The notes: generated by a model from the sequence alone, not told the origin. 63,313 nt of DNA from an uncultured Chlorobiaceae bacterium (GCA_903869365.1 CAIPYV010000134.1:1-63313), one strand, 5' to 3'. Positions 9,091 through 18,929 are shown, counted from the first letter of the stretch. Numbers and translations are program-made.

Positions 9091-10024
9091 CTTCCCCGAA
9101 AATAATTTTTGCCCCGTCATGGGAGGGCAAACCGGACAACTCTTTTGAGGTCATAACATTGCTGCTGTTCGGTTTCTTGTCGCCCAATATGCCGTTAAAA
9201 AGCAGGTAAAACCCTACTCCCTCATGACTTCCCAAGAAAGGGGAATCTGCTGACCTGAATAGGGGATGCCCGTTTACAGGAACCAAAGATGAGCCGCCAA
9301 GGGCACAAACCGAACACCTTTGGTAACATGCCCGTTTTCATCAAACACGGGAACGCCCAAACGATAGAATCGAAATCTGCCGCCGCCTTTCCATCCCACG
9401 GTTTCGGAAATGCCTCCCTGTTCACCTTCGATCACTTTGCGCAAGCGTGGGGCACAATGCGTCATGGCATGGTCGCCCATTTCAATGCCGATATAGCGCC
9501 TTCCAATTTTGTGGGCCACTGCGGAGGTCGTACCGGAACCAAGGAATGAATCGAGAACAAGGTCGTTTTCATTTGTGGCGATTTGCAGAATGCGCTCAAT
9601 CAAGCGTTCGGGCTTGGGTGTTGAGAAAAGCGTTTCTCCAGGAAATAATTTGGTAGTTTCAGCCTGTGCGCTTCCAGTCGTTCCAACTTCTGAATGAAAC
9701 CAAATTGTTGAAGGAACTAACCCTGCTCTCACTTCCGACAAAATTATTCCTTCCGAAAACCTCATCCATAATCACTTTCAGATAGTGAGCCTCGTTGTCG
9801 TCAATTGTTACCCAAATGCTCCAGTCTTCCGTCAATAATTCGCGCAACATTTCAAGGCGAGGATACATCATGGCAAGCCACTTTTTACGCTCAAGATTGT
9901 CGTCGTAATGCTCAAACGCGCTGCGGGTGTTATAGTGTGGGTCAATAAAGATGCACTTCACTTTTCCTGCATAGTAGGGACGCAAAGCTTTCAGCGCATC
10001 GAGGTTGTCGCCCTGAATCAGCAT
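9091..10024 (-). pseudogene. Type III DNA methyltransferase (mod), broken
   Basis: Three frames together give most of a mod gene. 10024-9690 has LIQGDNLDALKALRPYYAGKVKCIFIDPHYNT, the motif IV region with DPHY where the catalytic motif is DPPY. 9690-9274 has KPERLIERILQIATNENDLVLDSFLGSGTTSAVAHKIGRRYIGIEM, motif I. The part below about 9286 has SPFLGSHEGVGFYLLFNGILGDKKP...LPSHDGAKIIFGEGCRL, the C-terminus. Frameshifts lie near 9690 and 9280. The Mod C-terminus runs directly into the Res C-terminal fragment, so most of res was deleted. The altered catalytic motif alone would inactivate the enzyme. Confidence 0.8.
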
Positions 10025-10366
10025 ATTGGCGGTATCACGGTCGCACCGGACAGGAAACTCTCTGGACTTATCATCTATGATAATAACCCCTTGCAGCCAC
10101 CTTCAAGCTCACGACGCTACGTCCAATCCGCTGCAGCCCACTTGGAGCGAATGAATGAACCATATCGGTAGCAAGCCGAGTATTTTCTCATTTTGCCTTG
10201 GTATTTGAGCCAATTATATTTTTTATGAAAATTTAAGGGTGCTTTAACGATTTTTTAAGGGAGTGTTGATTACAATATACTCAGTGGCTATTGATAATGT
10301 CTGATATGCAAACAACTGTCAAATGCCCCCTTTACGATTATAACAACATAAAAAGCAAGGTACCTT
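10025..10366. other. Intergenic, nothing recognised
   Basis: No plausible gene. It should contain the promoter of the TPR gene at 10367; an AAGG-containing site precedes its ATG. 10200-10260 is AT-rich. Confidence 0.4.
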
Positions 10367-10801
10367 ATGAAAAACTCATTCCGTTTTCTTTCTATTGCAG
10401 CAATGAATATCATGCTTGCAAGTAATGTCGTTTATGCACATAACATTCCTTCTTTGACCGCCGGAGAAGCTCAGCTTAAAGCCGGAAAGAACAAGGAAGC
10501 CATAGCAAGTTTTACCAAGGCAATAGAAGGGACTCCGAAACCCGGTTCAGATGACCTTTCAAATGCTTACTACCATAGAGGAGTTGCAGAGCGTGCGTTA
10601 GGGCAAACTGAAGCTGCAAATGCAGACTTTAGAAAATCAATTGAAGTAGATCCTACTCCGGTAGATGCCCAAGGGTATAAAAACAGGGGGTTTGCTAAAT
10701 CTGCTCTTGGAGACACAGAAGGGGCAAAAGCAGACTTTATAAAAGCCGGCTCTTTTGGTGATAACTCAGTCGATGAAGAGATAAAAAATAATAATGGGTA
10801 A
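10367..10801 (+). CDS. Exported TPR-repeat protein
   Basis: A 144-residue protein with an N-terminal signal peptide (about residues 1-24, ending VVYA). Three helix pairs follow with TPR spacing: AGEAQLKAGKNKEAIASFTKAIEG, SNAYYHRGVAERALGQTEAANADFRKSIEVDP and AQGYKNRGFAKSALGDTEGAKADFIKA. It probably acts as a periplasmic protein-protein scaffold; no partner is apparent. A terminator-like hairpin follows at 10888. Confidence 0.8.
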   Translation: MKNSFRFLSIAAMNIMLASNVVYAHNIPSLTAGEAQLKAGKNKEAIASFTKAIEGTPKPGSDDLSNAYYHRGVAERALGQTEAANADFRKSIEVDPTPVDAQGYKNRGFAKSALGDTEGAKADFIKAGSFGDNSVDEEIKNNNG

Positions 10802-10887
10802 TACCTTTTACTGATTCATAAGGGAAGATGTGATGCGTTACCTCATTCGCTTGTTATGATAACAAAATGATATCCATGAATATGCTG

Positions 10888-10912
10888 AAGCCCCGGTTTC
10901 GTGTCGGGGTTT
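10888..10912 (+). terminator. Rho-independent terminator after the TPR gene
   Basis: AAGCCCCG / CGGGGTTT stem (5 bp G-C core plus A-T/G-T extension) with a 9-nt loop, followed by T-rich sequence. Its other strand ends at the stop of the convergent gene at 10914, so it may serve both. Confidence 0.7.
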
Positions 10913-10913
10913 C

Positions 10914-11402
10914 TTATTTTGACAGCAGCTGATTTATCTCATTCTTTTTCCATAAGTACAATGCCCATAAAATTGTAAATAACTCAAGAGTGCCATCATT
11001 CCAGGGTAAATATGGATCAATATATAATGTATAAAACGAAAATGGTGCTAACCAGAACAACAAGAACTCACCATTTATGCTATCCAAAATCATGTGGATA
11101 AATCCATTGATTGTAAAAATAAAAGCTAATGGAGCATTTTGACTATTGTTATTTGCTAATTTTAACCACACAACAGAAATTAGGAGCAAAGATAGCCAGA
11201 ATATTGGAAAGTGTGTAAAGTATTCATGATGAGTATGTTTTGGATGACCAAAAGTATAGTAATAAAGTAAATCAAAATCAGGGGCTGTTGCTCCAACTAT
11301 TCCCCAAAATATAAACAGGTTATAAGATACTTTGGATTTTATAAATCTGCTATACAGTAACTTTGAGACTATATACCCGGCAGGTGCGTGTGCAATTTTC
11401 AT
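10914..11402 (-). CDS. YdjM/DUF457-like membrane-bound metal-dependent hydrolase family protein
   Basis: A 162-residue membrane protein. It opens with a HAPAGYIVSK segment, then GATAPDFDLLYYYTFGHPKHTHHEYFTHFPIFW with a His/Asp-rich metal-binding-like pattern, then hydrophobic segments at about 68-82, 90-105 (INGFIHMILDSINGEF) and 115-150. This is the layout of the YdjM/YfhO-like hydrolase family of unproven activity. It is strongly AT-rich compared with its neighbours, which suggests recent transfer. Convergent with the TPR gene. Confidence 0.6.
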   Translation of the reverse strand: MKIAHAPAGYIVSKLLYSRFIKSKVSYNLFIFWGIVGATAPDFDLLYYYTFGHPKHTHHEYFTHFPIFWLSLLLISVVWLKLANNNSQNAPLAFIFTINGFIHMILDSINGEFLLFWLAPFSFYTLYIDPYLPWNDGTLELFTILWALYLWKKNEINQLLSK

Positions 11403-11597
11403 TTACATAAATTACAAATATAACAAAATATTGCATTGCATTATCGTTGCTCTATTACTCAAAAATTTCACCTATAGTATTAAGAAATCAATACCCAGTT
11501 TTCAAAGTTCAGAAGCCAGAAAACAATCTGTTGACGGTTTCGTTTAAACAACTGTGAATGAGTTGTAGGAGCTTACTGGCCAGGTGGTTTGACGCAA

Positions 11598-11606
11598 AGT
11601 GCTGAG
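11598..11606 (+). repeat. AGTGCTGAG short repeat
   Basis: One copy of the 9-mer family, 15 bp beyond the stop codon of the broken kinase gene on the minus strand. Other copies: 7519, 25931, 32864, 36126, 36139, 39507, 46651, 48938 (start positions of the 9-mer). Confidence 0.5.
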
Positions 11607-11620
11607 GGGTTTTGTGGGGT

Positions 11621-13613
11621 TTAGGGGAGGGTGAAGGAGAAGGTGCTTCCTGTGCATTCTCTGGATTTGACATGGATGGTGCCGCCGAGCATTGTGACGT
11701 AGGCTTTGGATATGCTTAGCCCAAGTCCTGATCCTTCGTGGTTTCGGGTGAGGGTGTTGTCAACCTGTCGGAAGCGGTCGAATATTGTCTGTTGCATTGA
11801 GTCGGGAATGCCTATACCGGAATCGGTGACATAAAATTCGAGTGTGAAGCCTTGCTTGGTATAACCGAAGTCGATGGTACCGGTTCTGGTAAATTTCAGG
11901 GCGTTCTGGATAAGGTTGGTCAGGATCTGGGCAAGCTTTCCGCTGTCGGTCTCAATGATGCTTTCGGTGTCTGGAAGTCCAGGGGCGCAGTGTAACTGTA
12001 GCTTTTTTTTGCTGATTGCAGGGATGAAAAAGGCCTGAAGATCGCGCAGTACTTTGTTGACTGGCGTTGGTGTGATCTGAAGCTTTGTTTCTCCGGCTTC
12101 TATGCGTGAGATATCGATGAGGTCGTTAATGAGATTGAGCATGCGCAGGCCGCTTTGTTCAATAAGGTCGACATATTCCGCCTGTTCTTCTCCCGATAAA
12201 TAAGCCTCTTTGAGGAGTGCTGAAAAGCCGAGAATGCCGTTCATGGGGGTGCGTATTTCGTGGCTGATGTTGGCCAGAAATGCTGATTTCAGGCGGTCGC
12301 TCTCTTCTGCGTGCTCTTTGGCGGCAATGAGTTCTGCCAGCATTTTTTTTCTGCTGGGTGATGTTTTTACTGGTGCCGATTATTCTGCAGATATGACCTT
12401 CCTCATTGCGAACTGGGTTAAGGGTCGTTTTCCACCAGCTTTGCTGTCCCAGGAATGGTATGGACTCTTCATACTGTATTGCTTGATCTTTCTGAACAGA
12501 GCGGTCATAGTTATGGATGACTGCATCAGCTACTTCGGGGTCGAAAAAATCTTCGGGGGTTTTCTCTGCTATCTCCTTATTGCTGAGGCCGGTCAGTTTT
12601 TCATGGAGGGGGTTAATGCCTTTGAAGCGGAAGCCTCCGCCAGGCAAAACATCTAAGACGAAAATACAGAGATTGACTTCTTCGTAAATCGAAGCGAGAA
12701 ATTGCTGTTTTTCCTTCAGATCCTGCTCATATTGTTTTTGTAGAATTTCCTGTTTTTTACGTTCAGTAATATCATGGATTATGCCGATCCCTCCGGAAGT
12801 TTCATTATCCTGATAGTATTTGAAGTGTATTTAACCGATAAATAACGTATCGTTCGTTTTACGAAACGTGAACTCCTCTGTTCTGGTATTCAACTGCTGT
12901 ATGACGGTTTCCTGGAAGAGTGCAAGGGCTTGTGCAATATCCGCTTCGGCCAGGAATTCGGTAAATAAACGGCCAACCATATCTTGGGGTAGATAGCCGA
13001 AAAGGTGTTCAGCAGCTGGAGAGATATAGGTTAATGTTCCGTTTGAGTCAGTCAGAAATACCATCGCAGTCATTTGCTCGGTAATGGAACGGAATTTTCT
13101 TTCGGTAGATTGTAATGCCTGTTCGGCCTGCTTGCGCTGGGTGATGTCGATATGTGTACCAAGCATACGCAATGGCTTGCCGTCTGCTGTTCGGCTAATC
13201 AGGCGACTACGATCAAGAAACCAAACCCAGTGACACATCTTCTTCCAGTATGTAGTCGGTAAAGGGGTGGCCAATGACCTCATAAGGCAGATAGCCGAAA
13301 AGTTTCTCAACAACAGGTGAAACATAGGTTAAGGTTCCTGCTTACTTTTGCGTAGTGCGTCTTCAGTTTGTTTTTGCTTGCTGAGACTTTCTTCCAGATC
13401 AATCCTTGTAACAGCCAGTTCCTCCTGCTGTATTTCGAGTACGACATGGAGAACCTCCAGCTCGTGAATTAAGCGAATCATCTCTTCGGATGAATCCTGA
13501 TTAATGAGGTCAGAAGAAAGAGTGCTGATTTTTTGTTGCTGTAGGCGTTCTTCGGCTTTTGTGCGTAGCTGTGAAAGGTGCTCAGGTTTGTTGGTGTGTT
13601 GCTTTTTTGCCAC
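11621..13613 (-). pseudogene. PAS-domain sensor histidine kinase, broken by deletion and frameshifts
   Basis: It begins with a GTG start at 13613, giving MAKKQH, the N-terminus shared with the kinases at 32862 and 36814. It keeps a coiled-coil region (to about 13329), part of a PAS domain ending DGKPLRMLGTHIDITQRK, a second PAS (FRSITEQMTAMVFLTDSNGTLTYISP), a third PAS (FKGINPLHEKLTGL...GTSKNITQQKK), then HisKA (ANISHEIRTPMNGILGF) and HATPase (QILTNLIQNALKF, DSGIGIP, GSGLGLSISKAYV). Breaks: a deletion/frameshift near 13325, another near 12830, and an A8 tract at about 12342-12349 (minus strand) where seven A would keep QQKKMLAEL in frame. No receiver domain: the gene stops right after FSFTLP. 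Confidence 0.85.
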
Positions 13614-13636
13614 TATCGCTATTCAACAACGTCCCC
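13614..13636 (+). repeat. RAYT-linked 23-bp repeat, copy 1
   Basis: TATCGCTATTCAACAACGTC followed by CCC. On the minus strand it lies directly upstream of the GTG start of the broken kinase and downstream of the KaiB remnant. Confidence 0.9.
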
Positions 13637-13665
13637 GATGCACACAGGATCGAAAAAAACTGTGC

Positions 13666-13821
13666 TTAGAGAGATTTTAAATCTAAACCGACAAGGAGCT
13701 TCTCGGTGTTTGACAGGTCGCCAATAATACGGCGAAGGGGTGGTGGCAGCTTTTTGATGAGTGTCGGGATGGATATGATCTGATGTCCGGCAGCGAGCTG
13801 GGGCTGCTGATATAAGTGCAC
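13666..13821 (-). pseudogene. KaiB-like protein, C-terminal remnant
   Basis: Minus-strand translation from 13821 gives a thioredoxin-like KaiB C-terminal half: HLYQQPQLAAGHQII, then SIPTLIKKLPPPLRRIIGDL, then SNTEKLLVGLDL, ending at the stop 13666. These are the most conserved blocks of KaiB-family proteins, which in many bacteria are encoded beside PAS/GAF sensor kinases. The N-terminal half (LRLYVTG...) is gone and an in-frame stop lies just upstream (13828-13830), so only a fragment starting at the GTG 13821 could be made. It precedes the broken kinase on the same strand with the 23-bp repeat between them. Confidence 0.75.
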
Positions 13822-14138
13822 CTCTCTTTAATAGAACATCGTTTGCATAGAATCGATATTGCTCCTTATAAGGTTTTGTAAGGAAAAATAGGGAAAAAAG
13901 GAATATATAAGTTGCTTCTATTGTCCGATACAAACTATATTATTGCATAAAAATAAATGATTTTTCCTCCATTATTGTATCGTCTGATCTCTTTCAACGA
14001 TTGCGGTTAACTTTTTTACTTTTTGCCGTCAGATAATAAGAGAAAAATGAATATTTCACGACGTTGAAATGACTTGAAAATGTCAGAGTTGAAAAAGTAT
14101 TTATATACATAAAAAATAAAAATATTTATGAGGTAACC
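13822..14138. other. Intergenic region upstream of the RTX protease
   Basis: AT-rich, no gene. A GAGGTAACC ribosome binding site lies directly before the ATG at 14139. The 5' part may contain further degraded KaiB sequence, but I cannot support it. Confidence 0.4.
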
Positions 14139-16220
14139 ATGCCATTTACTATCTCTACATCTCCAAGTTTTATTGAGTCTTTTGATGCAGCAGCCTGTAT
14201 TTTAACCGGATATACACTCACTGTTGGAAATAGTTGTCAGGGTAAAATATCTTCCTCAACTGATGTTGACTATTACAGGGTACATTTAGTCGCCGGGCAG
14301 ACTTACACATTTGCTGCAATGGGCACAGGAACTGATTATCTCCATGACACATACCTGCAGCTCAGAAATTCATGCGGTTTGTCGCTTGTTATAAATGATG
14401 ATGGAGGACCAGGTTTCAACTCGTTAATCACTTACACATGCAGTACTACCGGCTATTATTACCTGGATGTCAGGGGAGATCCCGGGAGTAACCTTACCGG
14501 GCAGTACGGACTTAGTTTTACATCAGGAAATCATGCATCGTTTGATCTCTCAATGGCTGCCGCATCATTTTTTAGTTGCAATTGTCCGACATGGAGCACT
14601 ATAGGAACCCCCGCAACAGTAACCTACGGATTCAGAGAGAGTGGGCCAGCATACGATGCACTGGATAATCTGAGTACTTTTTCTCAATTGAGCACAATTG
14701 AAATTGCAGCAATCAGGACAATTCTGGGAGTCTGGAGTGCTGTCTGTAATATCACTTTTCAAGAAGTTAATCAAGGTGGCTATACGAATAATGCTACGAT
14801 ACTATTTGGTAATTATTATTCCAATAGCGACGGAGCTATAGCATACGCATACGTTCCAGGTGAACAAAATTACAGCAATAGTAATCCGTTCGGTTACGGT
14901 GCTGCGAATACATCACCCACTGCTGATGATGGTGATGTCTGGCTTAATACAGATTCTGTAAGTACAACATCTCTTCCTATAGGTTCGTTAAGTTTTTTTG
15001 CAATTATGCATGAAATTGGGCATGCATTGGGGTTAAGCCATCCCGGCGATTACAACGGATCTGACCCTTTTACTTACAACAATTTTGCTCAGTTCATTCA
15101 AGATACTGAAATGTACACTGTTATGAGTTATTTTGATGGTTTTGAGACAGGTCAAAGCCCAGGATCGTTTGCTACCGCCTATACACCGATGATAGCCGAT
15201 ATCTATGAAATGCAGTTGCTGTATGGCATCAATACGACTACCCGTACTGGTAATACTACTTATGGATTTTCCGATAACACAGGGTCCCCTATTTATTCAT
15301 TTACCACTGGAGTTATTCCGTTATTATGCATTTGGGATGCTGGCGGTATTGATACTCTTAATTGTTCCGGATTTACGCAACATCAAACCATTGATCTCAA
15401 TGCTGGCAGTTTTTCTAATGTTGGCAGTGGTATCAATAATGTTTCGATTGCTTTTGGTGCCATCATAGAAAATGCAACAGGTGGTGCGGGAAATGATATC
15501 ATTATAGGGAACAGCCTCAACAATGAACTTACAGGTAATGGTGGTAACGATACCCTAACCGGTGGTTCAGGTGTTGATACCTTCTTCATCAATGAAGGTA
15601 CCGATACCATAACAGATCTGGCTGCAGGTAATATTGCCGATAATCTGATCGTCTTCTCTGGCGCTACGGCGACAGCGACAGCTACTGGAAACTTTACGGC
15701 TACTCGTTCAACGGTCAACAATGGTACTGCCTCAATAAATACTAACGGGCATAATGTCAGTTTTGCCTTGGCTGGGGGTGCTCATGGCTGGACAATCACG
15801 AATAGTTCAGCAACAGGCGTTACGCTTATTGGCTCAGCTCATAATGATACGATTATCGGTGGCTGGGGTAATGATATAGTAAAAGGCGGCATGGGTATAG
15901 ACAAGTTTGTTTTTAATACAACACCAAATGCCTGGACAAATCATGACACTGTCACTGATTTTGTCCATGCTCTTGATATTCTTCAATTCAGTAAGGCTGT
16001 GTTTACTACAATTTCTTCCTGGACAGAAACTGCATTCTGGTCTGGTGCATGGGCGGTCGCAGGACATGATTCCACTGACAGAATTGTTTATAACACAACA
16101 ACAGGTAACCTTTATTACGATGCTGATGGCAGTGGAGCAGGATCATCCATACTGGTGGCGACCATAGGGATAACCACTCATCCAACCCTTGACTGGTATG
16201 ACATACAGCTTGTTGCCTGA
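14139..16220 (+). CDS. Serralysin-type RTX metalloprotease, secreted
   Basis: A 693-residue secreted protease without a Sec signal, as expected for type I secretion. Residues about 10-125 form a PPC-like beta domain (VDYYRVHLVAGQTYTF...YYLDVRG). The catalytic domain has the zinc site HEIGHALGLSHP (His291, Glu292, His295, His301) and the Met-turn YTVMSYFDG. Calcium-binding nonapeptide repeats follow (GGAGNDIIIGNSLNNELTGN, GGNDTLTGGSGVDTF and, after an inserted ~80-residue segment, GGWGNDIVKGGMGIDKFVF), and the C-terminus is the usual T1SS signal region. No ABC/HlyD/TolC exporter genes lie nearby, so secretion would depend on a distant system. Ends 33 bp before the convergent kinase gene. Confidence 0.9.
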   Translation: MPFTISTSPSFIESFDAAACILTGYTLTVGNSCQGKISSSTDVDYYRVHLVAGQTYTFAAMGTGTDYLHDTYLQLRNSCGLSLVINDDGGPGFNSLITYTCSTTGYYYLDVRGDPGSNLTGQYGLSFTSGNHASFDLSMAAASFFSCNCPTWSTIGTPATVTYGFRESGPAYDALDNLSTFSQLSTIEIAAIRTILGVWSAVCNITFQEVNQGGYTNNATILFGNYYSNSDGAIAYAYVPGEQNYSNSNPFGYGAANTSPTADDGDVWLNTDSVSTTSLPIGSLSFFAIMHEIGHALGLSHPGDYNGSDPFTYNNFAQFIQDTEMYTVMSYFDGFETGQSPGSFATAYTPMIADIYEMQLLYGINTTTRTGNTTYGFSDNTGSPIYSFTTGVIPLLCIWDAGGIDTLNCSGFTQHQTIDLNAGSFSNVGSGINNVSIAFGAIIENATGGAGNDIIIGNSLNNELTGNGGNDTLTGGSGVDTFFINEGTDTITDLAAGNIADNLIVFSGATATATATGNFTATRSTVNNGTASINTNGHNVSFALAGGAHGWTITNSSATGVTLIGSAHNDTIIGGWGNDIVKGGMGIDKFVFNTTPNAWTNHDTVTDFVHALDILQFSKAVFTTISSWTETAFWSGAWAVAGHDSTDRIVYNTTTGNLYYDADGSGAGSSILVATIGITTHPTLDWYDIQLVA

Positions 16221-16253
16221 TGGGATACATATTTTTAACCAAATTTTCACTGC

Positions 16254-18929
16254 TTAACGATGGAGAAGTTTCTTTACTAAACCGAGCATGTCATTTTTTC
16301 TGATGGGTTTGGTAATAAAGCTGACACAGCCTGCTTCCTGAGCTTTTACCATCTCTTCTTTCGACGTAAATGCAGTTTGGGCAATGACGGGTAACTCTGG
16401 TCGCATCTGTTTTATTTGCCGTGTGGCCTCATAGCCATTCATCACCGGCATTTTTATATCCATAAGTACCAGTTCAATTTCGGGATGGTTTTTTACCATT
16501 CCCACGGCTTCCAAGCCGTTGCCGGCATGAAGCAACGTTATGTTTTCGCCTTTCAGGGTCTTGTTCAGTAAGAAACTGCTTACATCGTCATCTTCGGCTA
16601 TGAGGATGGTTATGCTGGACGCAGGAATGAATGTTTGAACTTGCTCAGCAGGTGGCAAGAGGTACTCTGGTATACTGGTATTGAGAGGATTATAGGGAAC
16701 AGTGAAAATGAACTTAGATCCTTTTCCTTCTTCTGATTCAACCCATATAGTGCCTCCAAGCATTTCCACATATGCTTTTGAAATGCTTAAGCCCAGACCA
16801 GAGCCTTCATGAGCTCGTGTCAAGGAGTTATTGACCTGAAGGAAGCGATCAAAAATTCTGTTTTGCATGTCATAGGGAATGCCGATACCGGTATCACTTA
16901 CAGAAAAGGTGAGCATGGTGCCTTTTCTGTAATAGCCGATAGCAATGCTCCCGGAATGAGTGAATTTGAGGGCATTCTGGACAAGGTTGGTCAGTATCTG
17001 GCTGAGCTTTATCTGGTCGCTTATGATGATGCTTTCGCTGTCAGGCAGTCCTGCCTGACAGCTCAACCGTAACCCTTTTGCTTCGGCTAACGGCATAAAA
17101 AATGAATAGACATCGTGTAAGAGTTCGTTTACCGATGTTTCTGCTACCTGCACCATTGTTTCACCGGCTTCAATGCGTGAAATATCGATGATGTCATTGA
17201 TGAGATTGAGCATGCGCTGGCCGCTTCGATGCATAAGCTGAATATATTCTGCCTGCTCCTCGTTCGATAACTGAGGGTCGATCAGAAGCTCTGAAAACCC
17301 GAGAATGCCATTCATGGGTGTGCGTATCTCGTGACTGATATTGGCCAGAAACGCTGATTTCAAACGATCGTTTTCTTCGGCCTTTTCTTTGGCGGCAATC
17401 AGGGCATCGGTTAACATTTTCTGTTCGGTGATATCTTCCTTGACTGCAACAAAATTGATTATTACTCCATCGGGATTCCGAATCGCCGACATAACGGCTC
17501 TCTCCCAGAAAAGCTCACCGTTTTTCTTTTTGTTCTGCAGCTCCCCACGCCAGATATTGCCGGCAAGAATTGTTTTCCAGAGATCTTCATAGAGCGATCT
17601 CGGCATCAGGCCTGACTGAATAATTCGGGAGTTTTGCCCTTTTGCCTCTTCGAAAGTATACCCAGTGTGCTCTGTGAACTTCGGGTTGACGTATTCGATG
17701 TTGCCCTCAGGATCGGTCATGACCACAACGGCTGGACTTTGCTCTACGGCCACACTCATTTTTTTAAGTGCTATCTCAGCCTGCTTGCGTTCGGTTACGT
17801 CATTGATGATAGCATAGGAAAGATCTTTACCGTTAATATTGATGATCTGGCGTAAAATTTCCACATCGCCAACAGAACCGTCAGCCCTGCGGTGCTTAAA
17901 TAACAAAGGTACTTGTCCAGAGAGGCTTTGTTTTTCGATATCCTGCTTTGCCTGTTCAGCTGAAAGGATATTGATGTCCTGCATCGACATTCTACGAAGC
18001 TCTTCAACCGGCCAGCCATAAAATTTTGCAGCTGCATGATTGGCATCAATGATTCTGGATGAATCATGATCAATGATCAATTGCACGGCGGAATGCTTCT
18101 CAAACATTGACCTGAAACGCTCTTCGCTCTGTTGCAACGCATTGTCTTCGGCAAGTTTGTGTTCATTGATATCAATTCCAATACCAATAATAAACTTCTC
18201 TTCATTGATGATAATTCTTTTTCCTGTCGCCTGAAACCAACGAACTTCCGGGCCACCATGCATCAGGATTTTTACTTCTACTGATGCTTCATTGCCTTGT
18301 TCCAGAATATCCAGCATATTTTCGGTTACCATCGATCTGTCATCCGGATGAATGGTTTCAATGACAAAGGTTTTCTCCATTTCACCCTCAGGCTTTCCTA
18401 CGACAATGTCCCGCTCGTATGCATTCCACTGAACGAACCGTCCTTCGGAATTAACCATATAGAAGGCTCCCGGAATTGCATCGACCAGAGCACTGCTGAA
18501 AATCTGCTGGTTTTGCGATTCCTTTTGAGCAACTTTAAGCTCAGTCAGGTCCTGACTGGAAATATGAAGTGCTGTAATTTTGTTGTTGCTATCAGCTATA
18601 GGGGTAACGGTATTAAGAAGAAAGCGTCCCTCCCTTTCATCCTCAAACGTGACAATTTTACCGGTGCGAAAGGCTTCTTCAACTTTTTCTCTCCTGGTAC
18701 TTACCAGTTCAGGAGAAATTAAATCAAAAGCGTTTGTATTGATGCATTCATGGACCTGCTTGCCAAACCGTGCAACAAAAGCCGTGTTTGTTTCAAGAAT
18801 TATACCATTGCGATCTATAACAAACGAAGGCTCATTGGTATCAAAGACAGCTTGAAGCGTGTGATAGTGTTCTTCAAAATTGAAGTTGGTGTCGTCATTA
18901 TTTTCGACATTCATACTTATGCTGTTCAC
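16254..18929 (-). CDS. Hybrid sensor histidine kinase (4 PAS, HisKA, HATPase, REC)
   Basis: An 891-residue soluble hybrid kinase with no transmembrane segment, so it senses inside the cell. Four PAS domains (about 20-135, 140-262, 268-388, 390-505) are followed by HisKA with the phospho-acceptor His533 (ISHEIRTPMNG), an HATPase (QILTNLVQNALKF, DTGIGIP, GSGLGLSISKAYVEMLGG) and a C-terminal receiver with Asp824 (LVLMDIKMPVMNGYEA) and the conserved Lys in FITKPI. PAS ligands are unknown; no heme or flavin motif is obvious. It is one of five close paralogues in this window and one of two that keep the receiver. No output partner gene is adjacent. Confidence 0.92.
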   Translation of the reverse strand: MNSISMNVENNDDTNFNFEEHYHTLQAVFDTNEPSFVIDRNGIILETNTAFVARFGKQVHECINTNAFDLISPELVSTRREKVEEAFRTGKIVTFEDEREGRFLLNTVTPIADSNNKITALHISSQDLTELKVAQKESQNQQIFSSALVDAIPGAFYMVNSEGRFVQWNAYERDIVVGKPEGEMEKTFVIETIHPDDRSMVTENMLDILEQGNEASVEVKILMHGGPEVRWFQATGKRIIINEEKFIIGIGIDINEHKLAEDNALQQSEERFRSMFEKHSAVQLIIDHDSSRIIDANHAAAKFYGWPVEELRRMSMQDINILSAEQAKQDIEKQSLSGQVPLLFKHRRADGSVGDVEILRQIININGKDLSYAIINDVTERKQAEIALKKMSVAVEQSPAVVVMTDPEGNIEYVNPKFTEHTGYTFEEAKGQNSRIIQSGLMPRSLYEDLWKTILAGNIWRGELQNKKKNGELFWERAVMSAIRNPDGVIINFVAVKEDITEQKMLTDALIAAKEKAEENDRLKSAFLANISHEIRTPMNGILGFSELLIDPQLSNEEQAEYIQLMHRSGQRMLNLINDIIDISRIEAGETMVQVAETSVNELLHDVYSFFMPLAEAKGLRLSCQAGLPDSESIIISDQIKLSQILTNLVQNALKFTHSGSIAIGYYRKGTMLTFSVSDTGIGIPYDMQNRIFDRFLQVNNSLTRAHEGSGLGLSISKAYVEMLGGTIWVESEEGKGSKFIFTVPYNPLNTSIPEYLLPPAEQVQTFIPASSITILIAEDDDVSSFLLNKTLKGENITLLHAGNGLEAVGMVKNHPEIELVLMDIKMPVMNGYEATRQIKQMRPELPVIAQTAFTSKEEMVKAQEAGCVSFITKPIRKNDMLGLVKKLLHR

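Noticed and set aside
13619-13933. Minus-strand open frame ending GDVVE upstream of the broken kinase as a gene
   Set aside because: The KaiB-like sequence is in a different frame; this one only borrows the repeat stop.
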